Assembly (NCBI GenBank): GCA_002343505.1
Contig: DDQZ01000063.1
Coordinates: 2,978-66,977, forward strand
Direction of reading: 5' to 3'
Origin: Verrucomicrobiaceae bacterium UBA2429
GTDB taxonomy: Bacteria; Verrucomicrobiota; Verrucomicrobiia; Verrucomicrobiales; Verrucomicrobiaceae
Length of the DNA: 64,000 nt
Part shown: piece by piece, positions 46,930-55,915 of the stretch
How positions within the stretch are numbered: position 1 is the first letter of the stretch
How the letters are laid out: the number at the start of each line of letters is the position of its first letter
Made by a program: the position numbers and the translations under genes
The notes under the pieces: generated by a model
Told to the model about the DNA's origin: nothing
Database searches by the model: none
What the model saw: the letters and a program-made list of their open reading frames with translations, nothing else

Positions 46930-48615
46930 ATGTTTGAATCCATACGCCGGGCCAAATTGCAGCGGGAAGGCCTTTCCTGCGGCAGGGTGCGCCGCAAACA
47001 CCAGGAGGGCGACCTTCTTGACGAACTGCGCACGCATCCCGTGGTCACGTTTCTCCTCTTTCTGGGCTTTTTTCTGGTCACGGGCGTGCTCATGCAGGCG
47101 GGCGCCGCAGTCATTCCCGGCACGGTGGCGCCCCAGCCGCTGGCCTACCTGCTGGCGGTCGCCCTGGTCACGGCCATGGTCGTGCATCTGCGCGTGTCCC
47201 TTATTGAGGATGTGGAGGACAATGCCGAACTGCTGCTGGTGTTAGGCACCTTGCTTTTGCAGTTCGCGGGCCATGTCCTGATGCTCAAATTCGGCCATCG
47301 TGAAGGCTGGACCGGCGCCTTGCTGGTCATGGCGCTGCCCCATGCCTTCGCACCGCTGGTTCTCTCGGTGACCTTGGGGCGCAGGATCGGTCTTTTCGGC
47401 GCCATCTACGGCACGCTGCTGGGCACCCTCGTCTGTGTGGCCGTCAATCCGCTCATTTATCTGGCCGCATCGGTTCTCATCGGATTCCTGGTCGTGCTTT
47501 TCACCCGCCGTGTGCGGCGGAGAAACCGCCTGTTCGCCTCCGGTCTCTATGCGGGCGCGCTGGCCGCCTTGTTCTCCCTTTGCCTGCACATGACCACCGA
47601 TACGCCGCTGGACAGCACCCTGGCCGCGCAGGTGCTCGGTGTTCCCTTCGCTGTGGGGGTGATCACGGGTCTGCTCGTTGGCGGTCTGCTGCCGGTCATC
47701 GAGAGCCTCTTCGGCGTCACCACCGAGATTTCCTGGCTCGAACTCGCCGACTTGAACCACCCGCTGATGAAAAGGCTCAGCATGGAGGCGCCGGGCACTT
47801 ATCATCACAGCCTCGTCGTTGCCAACCTCTCCGAGGCCGCCTCCGAGGCCATCGGGGCCAATGCCGCCATGTCCCGCGTGTGCGCCTATTTTCATGACAT
47901 CGGCAAGCTCGCCAAGCCCGAGTATTTCATCGAAAACATGGACCCGGCGGACAACCCGCACGACGACCTCACCGCCCGCATGAGCGCCCTCATCCTCATC
48001 GCCCATGTGAAGGACGGCGTGGACCTCGCCATCAAGCACAAGCTCAATTGCAGCGTCATTGACGTCATTGAGCAGCACCACGGCACCTCCATGACCCAGT
48101 ACTTTTACAACCGCGCCCTCCAGCAGCAGGCCGAAGTGCAGCGTCTCGTCGGCGAGGGCAAGGCCAAGGAGGATGACGTGCCCAAGGTCAGCCCCGAGGT
48201 CTTCCGCTATCCCGGTCCCGTGCCCCAGTTCAAGGAATCCGCCATCATCTCCCTCGCCGACGCCGTCGAGAGCGCCTCCCGCGCCCTGGAAAAGCCCAAC
48301 GCCTCCCGCATTGAGACCCTCGTGGACGAGCTCGTGCTCGACCGCATGAAGGACGGCCAGCTTGACGAGTGCGACCTCACCATCTCCGACCTCGCCAGGG
48401 TCAAGGCCAGTTTCGTCAAAACCCTCCTCAGCATGATGCACAGCCGCATCAAGTATCAAAAGACCGCCGAGTCCGGCATCCCGCCAGCCGCGCCCAAGCC
48501 CGAAGTACACGACGGCCTCACCATTGTCATGGACAGGCCCGGCGCCGCCGGGGACACCGCCACGGGTGAATTCAAAAAGCGCTCAGCGCGCAAGCCGCCC
48601 GCCTCCGCCGCTTGA
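46930..48615 (+). CDS. PgpH-like membrane HD phosphohydrolase
   Basis: The roughly 561-residue protein has several transmembrane helices (about residues 35-250) followed by a cytoplasmic HD domain: TYHHSLVVANLSEAASE, CAYFHDIGKLAKPEYFIENM, AHVKDGVDLA and IDVIEQHHGTSMTQYFY. This is the catalytic module of PgpH-type c-di-AMP phosphodiesterases. The large extracellular 7TM-HDED domain usually found between the first two helices is missing here, as only about 35 residues precede the membrane block. It is followed by ybeY through a TTGA overlap, the usual neighbour of this family. c-di-AMP hydrolysis is inferred from family. Confidence 0.88.
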   Translation: MFESIRRAKLQREGLSCGRVRRKHQEGDLLDELRTHPVVTFLLFLGFFLVTGVLMQAGAAVIPGTVAPQPLAYLLAVALVTAMVVHLRVSLIEDVEDNAELLLVLGTLLLQFAGHVLMLKFGHREGWTGALLVMALPHAFAPLVLSVTLGRRIGLFGAIYGTLLGTLVCVAVNPLIYLAASVLIGFLVVLFTRRVRRRNRLFASGLYAGALAALFSLCLHMTTDTPLDSTLAAQVLGVPFAVGVITGLLVGGLLPVIESLFGVTTEISWLELADLNHPLMKRLSMEAPGTYHHSLVVANLSEAASEAIGANAAMSRVCAYFHDIGKLAKPEYFIENMDPADNPHDDLTARMSALILIAHVKDGVDLAIKHKLNCSVIDVIEQHHGTSMTQYFYNRALQQQAEVQRLVGEGKAKEDDVPKVSPEVFRYPGPVPQFKESAIISLADAVESASRALEKPNASRIETLVDELVLDRMKDGQLDECDLTISDLARVKASFVKTLLSMMHSRIKYQKTAESGIPPAAPKPEVHDGLTIVMDRPGAAGDTATGEFKKRSARKPPASAA

Positions 48616-49067
48616 GGACCCCCCGCCTCATCATCAGCGACCATCAGCGCGGCCCGCGCCCGCCCCTGCCCTGGCTGCGCCGCGTGGTCAAAGCCGCCAT
48701 GCCCGGATGCATTGCCGCCGTCAAATCCTCCGGAGCGCCGCTCACAGGCCTGGAGGAGATCGAGATCACCCTCATCAGCGACGCCGAGATCAGCCGCGTC
48801 CACGCCGAGTTTCTTGGCGACCCCTCCGCCACTGACGTCATCACCTTCCACCACGGCGAGATCCTCATCAGCGCGGACACCGCCCTGCGCCAGGCCGCCG
48901 CCCACGGCAAGAGCCTTGATCACGAGATCGCGCTCTACGCCATCCACGGCCTGCTTCACCTCGCCGGCTGGGACGATCACGACCCCGCCGAAGCCGCCGA
49001 CATGGCCGCGCTGCAGGAGGACATTCTCGCCCGCGCCTTGCGGGAAGTCTCCACGGATGGCATCTGA
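48612..49067 (+). CDS. ybeY: Endoribonuclease YbeY (rRNA maturation)
   Basis: The 151-residue metalloprotein functions in 16S rRNA 3'-end maturation and ribosome quality control. The signature HGLLHLAGWDDHD (HGxLHLxGxDH) near residues 115-127 supplies the three zinc histidines; the preceding ATDVITFHHGEILIS is typical. The start is a TTG overlapping the TGA of the phosphohydrolase gene (TTGA), with no earlier ATG; the next in-frame ATG at 48699 would remove conserved N-terminal strands. Confidence 0.93.
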   Translation: MRTPRLIISDHQRGPRPPLPWLRRVVKAAMPGCIAAVKSSGAPLTGLEEIEITLISDAEISRVHAEFLGDPSATDVITFHHGEILISADTALRQAAAHGKSLDHEIALYAIHGLLHLAGWDDHDPAEAADMAALQEDILARALREVSTDGI

Positions 49068-49191
49068 TCTTGCGCCCGCATCATGGATGCGGGTGTCTGG
49101 TGCCCGGGCCTGAGGAATCCCGGTCGTTTGCAAAAAAACTGCTGACAAGCGACTCTCTGGCATCGCAAAATGCGGGCGAATTTCTTCAGGC

Positions 49192-50583
49192 ATGAATTGC
49201 CCTCACTGCCAGTCCGCCAAAACGATGCCGATTCCTGAATCGGCAGCATTCTTGTGCTACGACTGCAGGCGCGAGTTCACCCCGGACAAGGTCGCCACCC
49301 CGCTGCGCATCTTCCTCAGCTACGGCCACGACGCCAACGAGGAACTCGTCCGCCGCATCAAGGCAGATCTGGAAGAGCGCGGGCATGACGTGTGGTTCGA
49401 TCAAAACGAAATCAAAGCCGGCGACCACTGGCGGCGCTCCATCACGGATGGCATCACCGGCAGCCAGAAGTTCGTCGCGTTCCTCTCGAAGCACTCCACC
49501 CGCGACCCCGGCGTCTGCCGCGACGAGATCGCCATCGCCTTGGGCGTGAAGGGCGGGAACATTTCGACGATCCTGGTCGAGAGCGAGGCGGAGGTGCAGC
49601 CGCCCGTGAACATCAGCCATGTCCAGTGGCTCGACATGCACGACTGGAAGAGCGGGCGTGGAGTTGTGCGTAGCGGCACCCGGCAGACGAAGGACGGACC
49701 CGTCACAGTGGCCGAAGGCGAAGCGGCGTGGGAGAATTGGTATCAGGCCCAACTCGCCGAAATTGTCCGCGTCGTGGAGAGCGACGAAAGCCGCCGTTTC
49801 GCCGGCGAGATCGAAACCCTCAACACCCATCTCAAGCCCATCAAATCCGACGCCCGCCTCCACACCCTGCTTGGCAAAGGCTTCGTCGGTCGCCAATGGC
49901 TCTTCGACGCCGTGGAGCAGTGGCGCATTCCGCAATCCGAATTCCACAATCCGCAATCGGACTCCCGCCTCTTCTGGATCACCGGCGACCCCGGCGTCGG
50001 CAAGAGCGCCTTTGCCGCCCAGCTCACCCACACCCGCTCCGACGCCGTCATCGCCGCGCAATTCGTCGAATGGGACAAGCCCGACCACCGCGACGCCCGG
50101 CGCGTCATCCGCAGCCTCGCCTTCCAGCTCGCCACCCGCCTGCCCGACTACCGCAAGCTCCTGCTCACCCTGCCGGAGATCGCCGAACTCGACCGCAAAG
50201 ACCCGGCGGAACTCTTCGACTCCCTCCTCGCCAACCCGCTCAGCTCCGTCATCGGCGGCGGACGCGAGCGCCAGCTCATCGTCATTGATGCGCTCGACGA
50301 AGCCGGCGAGGCCGGGCGCAACCCGCTCGTGGAAATGCTCGCGCGCCACGCCCCGCGCCTGCCCGACTGGCTCGGCCTCGTCGTCACCAGCCGCCCGGAA
50401 AGCGCCGTCCAAACCCCGCTGCAAGAGTTGAACCCGTTCGTCCTCGACACTCGCACCGAGGCCAACCGCGCGGACCTCCGCGACTACCTCCAGCAAAAAC
50501 TCGCGCCGCAACTCCACGACCGCCCCGATGCCGACCGCCTCCTCGGCCAAATCCTGGAAAAGAGCGAATGCGTGTTCATCTGA
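49192..50583 (+). CDS. TIR-NACHT (STAND) protein with N-terminal zinc ribbon, probably truncated
   Basis: The 463-residue protein begins with a small zinc ribbon (CPHC at 3-6, CYDC at 22-25), then a TIR domain (RIFLSYGHDANEELVRRI to about 140), whose putative NADase glutamate is E112 in VCRDEI. A P-loop NTPase follows: Walker A TGDPGVGKS near 264-272, Walker B LIVIDALDE 362-370, and the STAND arginine region VVTSRPESAV. It stops at LEKSECVFI, where related proteins usually continue into a helical arm and WD40 or TPR repeats. The sensor end seems to be missing. The next TIR gene begins 47 bp later. Probable defence role; truncation may have disabled it. Confidence 0.85.
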   Translation: MNCPHCQSAKTMPIPESAAFLCYDCRREFTPDKVATPLRIFLSYGHDANEELVRRIKADLEERGHDVWFDQNEIKAGDHWRRSITDGITGSQKFVAFLSKHSTRDPGVCRDEIAIALGVKGGNISTILVESEAEVQPPVNISHVQWLDMHDWKSGRGVVRSGTRQTKDGPVTVAEGEAAWENWYQAQLAEIVRVVESDESRRFAGEIETLNTHLKPIKSDARLHTLLGKGFVGRQWLFDAVEQWRIPQSEFHNPQSDSRLFWITGDPGVGKSAFAAQLTHTRSDAVIAAQFVEWDKPDHRDARRVIRSLAFQLATRLPDYRKLLLTLPEIAELDRKDPAELFDSLLANPLSSVIGGGRERQLIVIDALDEAGEAGRNPLVEMLARHAPRLPDWLGLVVTSRPESAVQTPLQELNPFVLDTRTEANRADLRDYLQQKLAPQLHDRPDADRLLGQILEKSECVFI

Positions 50584-50630
50584 ACACAGACTCTGCCTGG
50601 ACTTAAACCTTCATCCACTCCGCTGTCGTC

Positions 50631-53600
50631 ATGAGTGAAACTTTGCAAACCACCAGCATCTTCCTCTCTTACGCGCGCGCTGATGACGAACCCTTCGTCC
50701 GCCGCCTCTGTGATGACCTTGAGGCGCGAGGTTTCACCGTCTGGTTCGACCGCAACAATCTCCGCTCACGCGGACTGACCTTTCACCATGAGATTCGCGA
50801 TGCCATCACCGCCCATGACCGACTGATCCTGATCGTAGGGCCGCAGGCGGCCAAGTCGGAGTATGTCCGGCAGGAATGGCAATTCGCCTGGTTCGACGCT
50901 GAGAAAGTCGTCACACCGATTCTCAGGAAGCCGAGGGGAACCACACCCAGCAATGGTGACTATCAACTCATCCCCGACGAACTGAAGCTTCTGCACTGTG
51001 AGGACTTTCGCGACGACACACGCTACGCAGAACATCTTGAGAAGCTCATTGCCTCTCTATCGGTGCCGCCACCAAAACTTGGACAGATGATCGGTGTTCC
51101 CAGTCTGCCGGCGAACTACCTCTCGCGCACCGAACTGCTGACCGATCTTCGCGCCGCTGTCCGAGCGGGCCTCGACAGCACAGCCCCCCTGGGAGGCACG
51201 TCCCAGCACCAGCGGCTTTCCGGCATCATTGGAAGACAACGGATAGGTGGCATGGCCGGTATGGGAGGCATCGGAAAGAGTGTCTTGGCCTGCCTGCTTG
51301 CCCATGACCGAAAGATTCGAGAAGCCTTTCCCGACGGCATCGTTTGGGTGACCCTTGGGACATCGCCTCAAATTGAAGAGTTGCAGCGCCGCGTTCACCG
51401 TGACCTTGGCGGTGCCGGTGCCTTCAAGACAGCTCACGAAGGAAAAACGCAGATTAAACAACTTCTTGCTAACATGTCGGTCTTGCTGATTCTCGACGAC
51501 GCATGGCGCAAGGCGGATGTCGAAGCCTTCGATGTTCTAGGCCCCACCTGTCGGGCGTTGATAACCACCCGCGATGCGCAACTGATCACCAGCCTTGGTG
51601 GCACGCCTCACCTGATTGACTTGCTCAACGATGACGAAGCGCTGCACCTCCTCGCCACTACCATTGGGAAGGAAACCGCACAACTCCCGCCGGATGCCTC
51701 CCAACTGACCAAGGAGTGCGGACGACTCCCTTTAGCTCTGGCCCTTGCTGGGGGCATGATCGCGAGTGGCATGCCGTGGGCGAAACTCCTCACAGCCTTC
51801 AAGCGCCACAGGCTTGAGTTCTTTGTGGACGACCAGCGCGACAATCAGCACCACGATCTGCTACGCATGATCGAAGTCAGCGTGCAGGCTCTCACGTCCG
51901 GCGAACAATCCCGGCTGGTTGAACTGGGCGTTTTCCCTGGCGACCAAACTGTTCCCGAAACACCGATCGCCATGCTTTGGCAGCACACTGGCGGCTTGGA
52001 TGACTTCGACACTTCCACCCTGCTAACAAAGCTGAAACAGCGGTCGCTCGTTCAACTCAACAAAGCAGACAAGACACCCGCCGAATCACTCGGGGACACT
52101 TCACTGCACGATCTCGTGCAGGACTACTGCTTGGCCCGCGCCAAGAAGGAACTTGGCGGCGATGCCGCACTTCACCAGAAAATCTTAGAGGCTTACCAGG
52201 GGCACTGCCCTGGCGGCTGGAGCAACGGCCCGGATCAAGGCTACTTCCTGAAGAATCTTCCCTTTCACCTGGTCAATGCTGGACGTGCTGAAGAAGCTCG
52301 ATCGTTGCTCGCTGAAACCGGATGGATAGCTACCAAAAGACTCATCTTTGGCGTCGAGGCGATCCTGTCTGATATCGACCTGATCGTCCAGTCCGCTGCT
52401 GACGATGGGGATTGGGCTTGGGCGCAAGGGGCCGCAGTTGCCGGTGCCCTTACCGTCCAGCAGGTTTTTCAGGTTCCTCCCAAGGAACTGATTCCTATTT
52501 ACGCGCGAGCCGGACGTGGAGCGCATGCAGTCGAGATGGCCCAATATATCGAGGATCAATACGAGCGAGCTAATCTCCTCCTGGAAATTGCGAAAGCTGC
52601 CGAAGCTGACCAACCCAAGCTGGCCAAAACTATTCGCGCTCAACTTTGGAATACTTGGAAAGCGGGCGGAACAGACATACACGGCTCAGATCATGTGATC
52701 GTTGTCCACCTTGCACACGCGGATCCATCTTTGCTGGCTTCGCATCTATCTCAATGTGTAGATGATCGTTTTCGTCAAATTCTTTACCACTTGCTCCGCA
52801 ACGAGCCAACGGTTCATACTCTCCTGGATTTGCCGGTGCCAATTCTCGACAACATTTGCATCAGGCTTAGCGCTATCTGCGGGCGCCTTTTGGAGCACGA
52901 GGCATTCCTCTTGGTCGGCTTTGCTTCGGACATTAGTCAGGTCTCAGAACGTATCGATCTCGAATTCGACACAAACAATCCTGCCCACATTGAATGGAAG
53001 CGCACCCACTATCGGGATTATCCCGAGTGGACTTGCCCCCGGTATCGGGCAGACCTGATTACGATACTGCGAAGCCTGCTTGAAGGCCGGAATTCGCGGG
53101 TTTCGCCCAATGAGAGCATTGCCCGTGCGATGAAGAACATCGAGATCGGTCCCCACGGCGTCGGAAATCACCAAATTGAAATCCGGGCGCTACTCGCTGT
53201 GGACTGCGTCGAGACCCTTAACGTCGCCATAGAGCGATCACAGACAGATGAGCAAAACTTGAACCTTCTCGTGGAAGTCTGTCTCGGTTTAGTTCGGATC
53301 GGAAGATATGATGATGCGCTGCGCGGCATGAGGGAGGCGGCACGCATTGGCGGGCAGGGCAAAAGCGACTATTCTGGTCGAAAAGAATGGTCGAAACTCT
53401 GTCAAAGTGAAATCGGTCTTATCATTGGATTGGCAATTCGAGGAATCACGAGATTGACCCCAGAGCGTGGGTGGACTCTCAGTGCGGAGGCCGACTTGCA
53501 GTCGTTGGCTCGAGATGATCTGCGCTGGATTGTGCTATGGGAACTACCAAATTATGACGAGGTAAAGAAGTTATCTTCTCATTTCGAAATGCCTAAATCT

Positions 53601-55166
53601 TTGAAATCCCTAACGCTACGAGCAGCCCACGACTTAGAGGGTGCATACCAAGCGTGGGACAACAATCGGATAGGCCACCAATCGGAGGCGGAGGTGCTGA
53701 AAAAATTTCTGTTGGTTGCGAGACCCGTGGAAGGCACCCTGATTCTCCGCCTGTTGAGAGAAGAGCTGTTCCCACGCCTTTGGCCGGCGCGCCAGCCAAC
53801 TGACATCACTCCACTCGATGTTCAGGTCGCGTGTTCTGTTGCAGCACTCAATAAACAGAAAGCCAAAGTCTTGCTTAAGGAAGTCAGAATTGGAGACTGC
53901 TACGAATACGATTATGCTGAGCGCAGGGATCGAATCGCCATCCTGCCTACCATGGCGCTTGCTGGAGATGCGGAGGGAGCGTTGCGATTGGCCAATCATC
54001 TTGACAAGAATGACGCGGGTTTCGGTGCCATGGCTATTGCGGAAATCGTAAGACTATCGCGTGCAGGGCTTGTTCGATGCGACGATTACCGCGTTTGTTC
54101 TGCGTTTAAGTGGGCGCTCAGGGAGATTCAGGATTGCTACTCCTTGCAAGGCGTTGAAGAGTTCCTCACCCGCAGTTGGATGTGGGACAATGCTCGGGTC
54201 GCGATGAGCATCGGGCGTCCCTTAACGCCTCGCTCGCACAAATGGAGGCTGAAACACACCTTGGCCGTGATTGCCAGCAAGGCGACGAATCTCTGGCAGG
54301 AGATTTGTGACGCGATGGAACAACATTTGAATGATCCAACGGACCGCGAACTGGTGTTGTGCGAGGCTAGCCAGTGGATGCCACTTGAAGAAGCCCCCGT
54401 GCTTGAGGCCATTCAAAATCCTGCGTTCGCCGCCATTGCGTGGGTCCGAATGGCCCGGCGGGCCACATCCGCAGCGGATCGAAAAGAATGGAGGAACCGA
54501 GCGGAAAGAGCAGCTAGCTCATGGCCTGGACCGGAGGACAAAGAGGCGTTGGATGTGCTCTGGATATTTTTGGAAGAGGCAGGTGCAGACAGCAGCGTGA
54601 GTCGAGAGCTTGCTGGTCGAATACTCCGACAGTGCATCGAGAGGGCTGAGCATGGATATGGCTATGCGCCTGCATTGCTTGCTGCCTCGCTGCCAGGACT
54701 TTTCAGTCCCGACCAGCATGAGCAAGTGACGAGATTGGCAAAGGGTTGGCAGGACTGGATGCACACATTCAAGTTCGCGCAGCCACCCCACGGCTGTCCC
54801 TACGATGATGCACAGCGGATTGCAGGTGATCACCTCGTTCGTTTGGCGGATGTGTGGTGGAAGACAGATCCAACCCATGCACGCGTGTGTATTAATATGG
54901 CACTTGAGCACGCCAAAGAATGCAGGGCGGACCGGGGACGCTGGGATGTCCAGTCAGCAATTCTGCGGTGCTGGGCAAGTCATGGCAACGTTGAGGATTG
55001 GAAGCAAGCGTTGGCTTGTTGGAGGTGGGGGCCAACATTTTTGGCTGCTGCTGATACCTTTGTCGAAAGATGGGCGGCACTTGGAAACACTGCCTATCCC
55101 GAATCCCAAGCCAATGCGGTGCATTGGGCACGAACCGTTTCGGCAAATGTCTTGAATGCGATTTGA
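50631..55166 (+). CDS. TIR-NB-ARC (NLR-like) protein with long helical repeat sensor
   Basis: A 1511-residue protein with the layout of plant TIR-NLR and animal APAF1 proteins. The TIR domain (about 8-105, SIFLSYARADDEPFV) keeps a likely NADase glutamate, E82, in YVRQEW. The NB-ARC module has P-loop GMGGIGKS (210-217), kinase-2 LLILDDAW (285-292), RNBS-B RALITTRD, GRLPLALA (364-371), a winged helix, and LHDLVQDYC (492-500) in place of the MHD motif. The remaining 1,000 residues are helical repeats of low sequence regularity and probably sense the trigger. GC content falls clearly in 52.5-54.5 kb. Its stop overlaps the next TIR gene start (TTGA). Likely abortive antiviral defence, by inference. 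Confidence 0.9.
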   Translation: MSETLQTTSIFLSYARADDEPFVRRLCDDLEARGFTVWFDRNNLRSRGLTFHHEIRDAITAHDRLILIVGPQAAKSEYVRQEWQFAWFDAEKVVTPILRKPRGTTPSNGDYQLIPDELKLLHCEDFRDDTRYAEHLEKLIASLSVPPPKLGQMIGVPSLPANYLSRTELLTDLRAAVRAGLDSTAPLGGTSQHQRLSGIIGRQRIGGMAGMGGIGKSVLACLLAHDRKIREAFPDGIVWVTLGTSPQIEELQRRVHRDLGGAGAFKTAHEGKTQIKQLLANMSVLLILDDAWRKADVEAFDVLGPTCRALITTRDAQLITSLGGTPHLIDLLNDDEALHLLATTIGKETAQLPPDASQLTKECGRLPLALALAGGMIASGMPWAKLLTAFKRHRLEFFVDDQRDNQHHDLLRMIEVSVQALTSGEQSRLVELGVFPGDQTVPETPIAMLWQHTGGLDDFDTSTLLTKLKQRSLVQLNKADKTPAESLGDTSLHDLVQDYCLARAKKELGGDAALHQKILEAYQGHCPGGWSNGPDQGYFLKNLPFHLVNAGRAEEARSLLAETGWIATKRLIFGVEAILSDIDLIVQSAADDGDWAWAQGAAVAGALTVQQVFQVPPKELIPIYARAGRGAHAVEMAQYIEDQYERANLLLEIAKAAEADQPKLAKTIRAQLWNTWKAGGTDIHGSDHVIVVHLAHADPSLLASHLSQCVDDRFRQILYHLLRNEPTVHTLLDLPVPILDNICIRLSAICGRLLEHEAFLLVGFASDISQVSERIDLEFDTNNPAHIEWKRTHYRDYPEWTCPRYRADLITILRSLLEGRNSRVSPNESIARAMKNIEIGPHGVGNHQIEIRALLAVDCVETLNVAIERSQTDEQNLNLLVEVCLGLVRIGRYDDALRGMREAARIGGQGKSDYSGRKEWSKLCQSEIGLIIGLAIRGITRLTPERGWTLSAEADLQSLARDDLRWIVLWELPNYDEVKKLSSHFEMPKSLKSLTLRAAHDLEGAYQAWDNNRIGHQSEAEVLKKFLLVARPVEGTLILRLLREELFPRLWPARQPTDITPLDVQVACSVAALNKQKAKVLLKEVRIGDCYEYDYAERRDRIAILPTMALAGDAEGALRLANHLDKNDAGFGAMAIAEIVRLSRAGLVRCDDYRVCSAFKWALREIQDCYSLQGVEEFLTRSWMWDNARVAMSIGRPLTPRSHKWRLKHTLAVIASKATNLWQEICDAMEQHLNDPTDRELVLCEASQWMPLEEAPVLEAIQNPAFAAIAWVRMARRATSAADRKEWRNRAERAASSWPGPEDKEALDVLWIFLEEAGADSSVSRELAGRILRQCIERAEHGYGYAPALLAASLPGLFSPDQHEQVTRLAKGWQDWMHTFKFAQPPHGCPYDDAQRIAGDHLVRLADVWWKTDPTHARVCINMALEHAKECRADRGRWDVQSAILRCWASHGNVEDWKQALACWRWGPTFLAAADTFVERWAALGNTAYPESQANAVHWARTVSANVLNAI

Positions 55167-55897
55167 GCACGACCCGCGGCTTTTTTATCTCCCACTCGAA
55201 CCGGGACATTGAAAAGGTTAGCGAGATTCGGAACGAACTGGAACGGCGCGGCCACAATCCCGTGCTGTTTTTCCTAAAGTGCATGGAAACCACGGAAGCG
55301 GACGACCGGCTGTTGTGGCAGTTGATTGAACGCGAAATCAAGGCGCGCGAGTGGTTCATCCTCTGCGACAGCCCGAACGCGCGGAACTCCGCCGCCGTGT
55401 TGCGCGAGATGGAGCTGGTCAAGTCCATGGCGCGGGAGGGCAAGGTGGTCGAGACCCTTGACCTCGGCCGCGGCTTGGAGACGGAAATCCACAAAGTCAT
55501 CCGCCTCTCGATGCGCGCCACCGTCTTCCTCTCTTACGCTTCGGCGGACCGCGCGACCGCGGACGCCATTCGCCGGGCACTGATGCGGCATGAGTTCACG
55601 GTGACCAGCCCGGAGCATTTCGGCGCATCGGCGCAGCCCATTCAAGATGTCATCGGCGCGGTCATCAACGAGGCCGTCGAGCGCGGCTTCGTGCCGGTGC
55701 TGCTGAGTCCTCCAGGTTGCGGCGGGGTCGCAGCTAAGCAGCGCCCTTCTTTTCCTTTTCCCATGGCCGCAGCCGCACTGGCGCGGGAAGCCGCTCGATG
55801 GAGGCTTCCAGGTCTGGCCTGCGCATCTTTTTGCCGCATGGCATTCCTCCGGCTTCGGATTCCTCTGAAAACATCGCCCCTTTTCGGTGTTATCTAA
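55163..55897 (+). CDS. Tandem TIR-domain protein, second TIR truncated
   Basis: The roughly 244-residue protein starts at a TTG that overlaps the preceding stop as TTGA, so it is translationally coupled to the NLR-like gene. The first TIR (TTRGFFISHSNRDIEKVSEIRNEL, to about residue 100) has a likely catalytic glutamate in VLREMELVK. A second TIR begins at ATVFLSYASADRATADAIRRAL but breaks after FVPVLLSP, before the region that would carry its glutamate; the last 60 residues (from about 55710) are unrelated arginine/alanine-rich sequence. Either a recombination junction or a frameshift ended the gene. It could supply effector TIR units to its neighbour. Confidence 0.75.
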   Translation: MSTTRGFFISHSNRDIEKVSEIRNELERRGHNPVLFFLKCMETTEADDRLLWQLIEREIKAREWFILCDSPNARNSAAVLREMELVKSMAREGKVVETLDLGRGLETEIHKVIRLSMRATVFLSYASADRATADAIRRALMRHEFTVTSPEHFGASAQPIQDVIGAVINEAVERGFVPVLLSPPGCGGVAAKQRPSFPFPMAAAALAREAARWRLPGLACASFCRMAFLRLRIPLKTSPLFGVI

Positions 55898-55915
55898 GGC
55901 CGCCCTCCGTTCGTC

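Noticed and set aside
55734..55844. 36-codon minus-strand frame starting MPCGKK
   Set aside because: The start resembles that of some small conserved proteins, but the rest is not like them and the Shine-Dalgarno spacing is too short. It may be a fragment at the TIR island edge.
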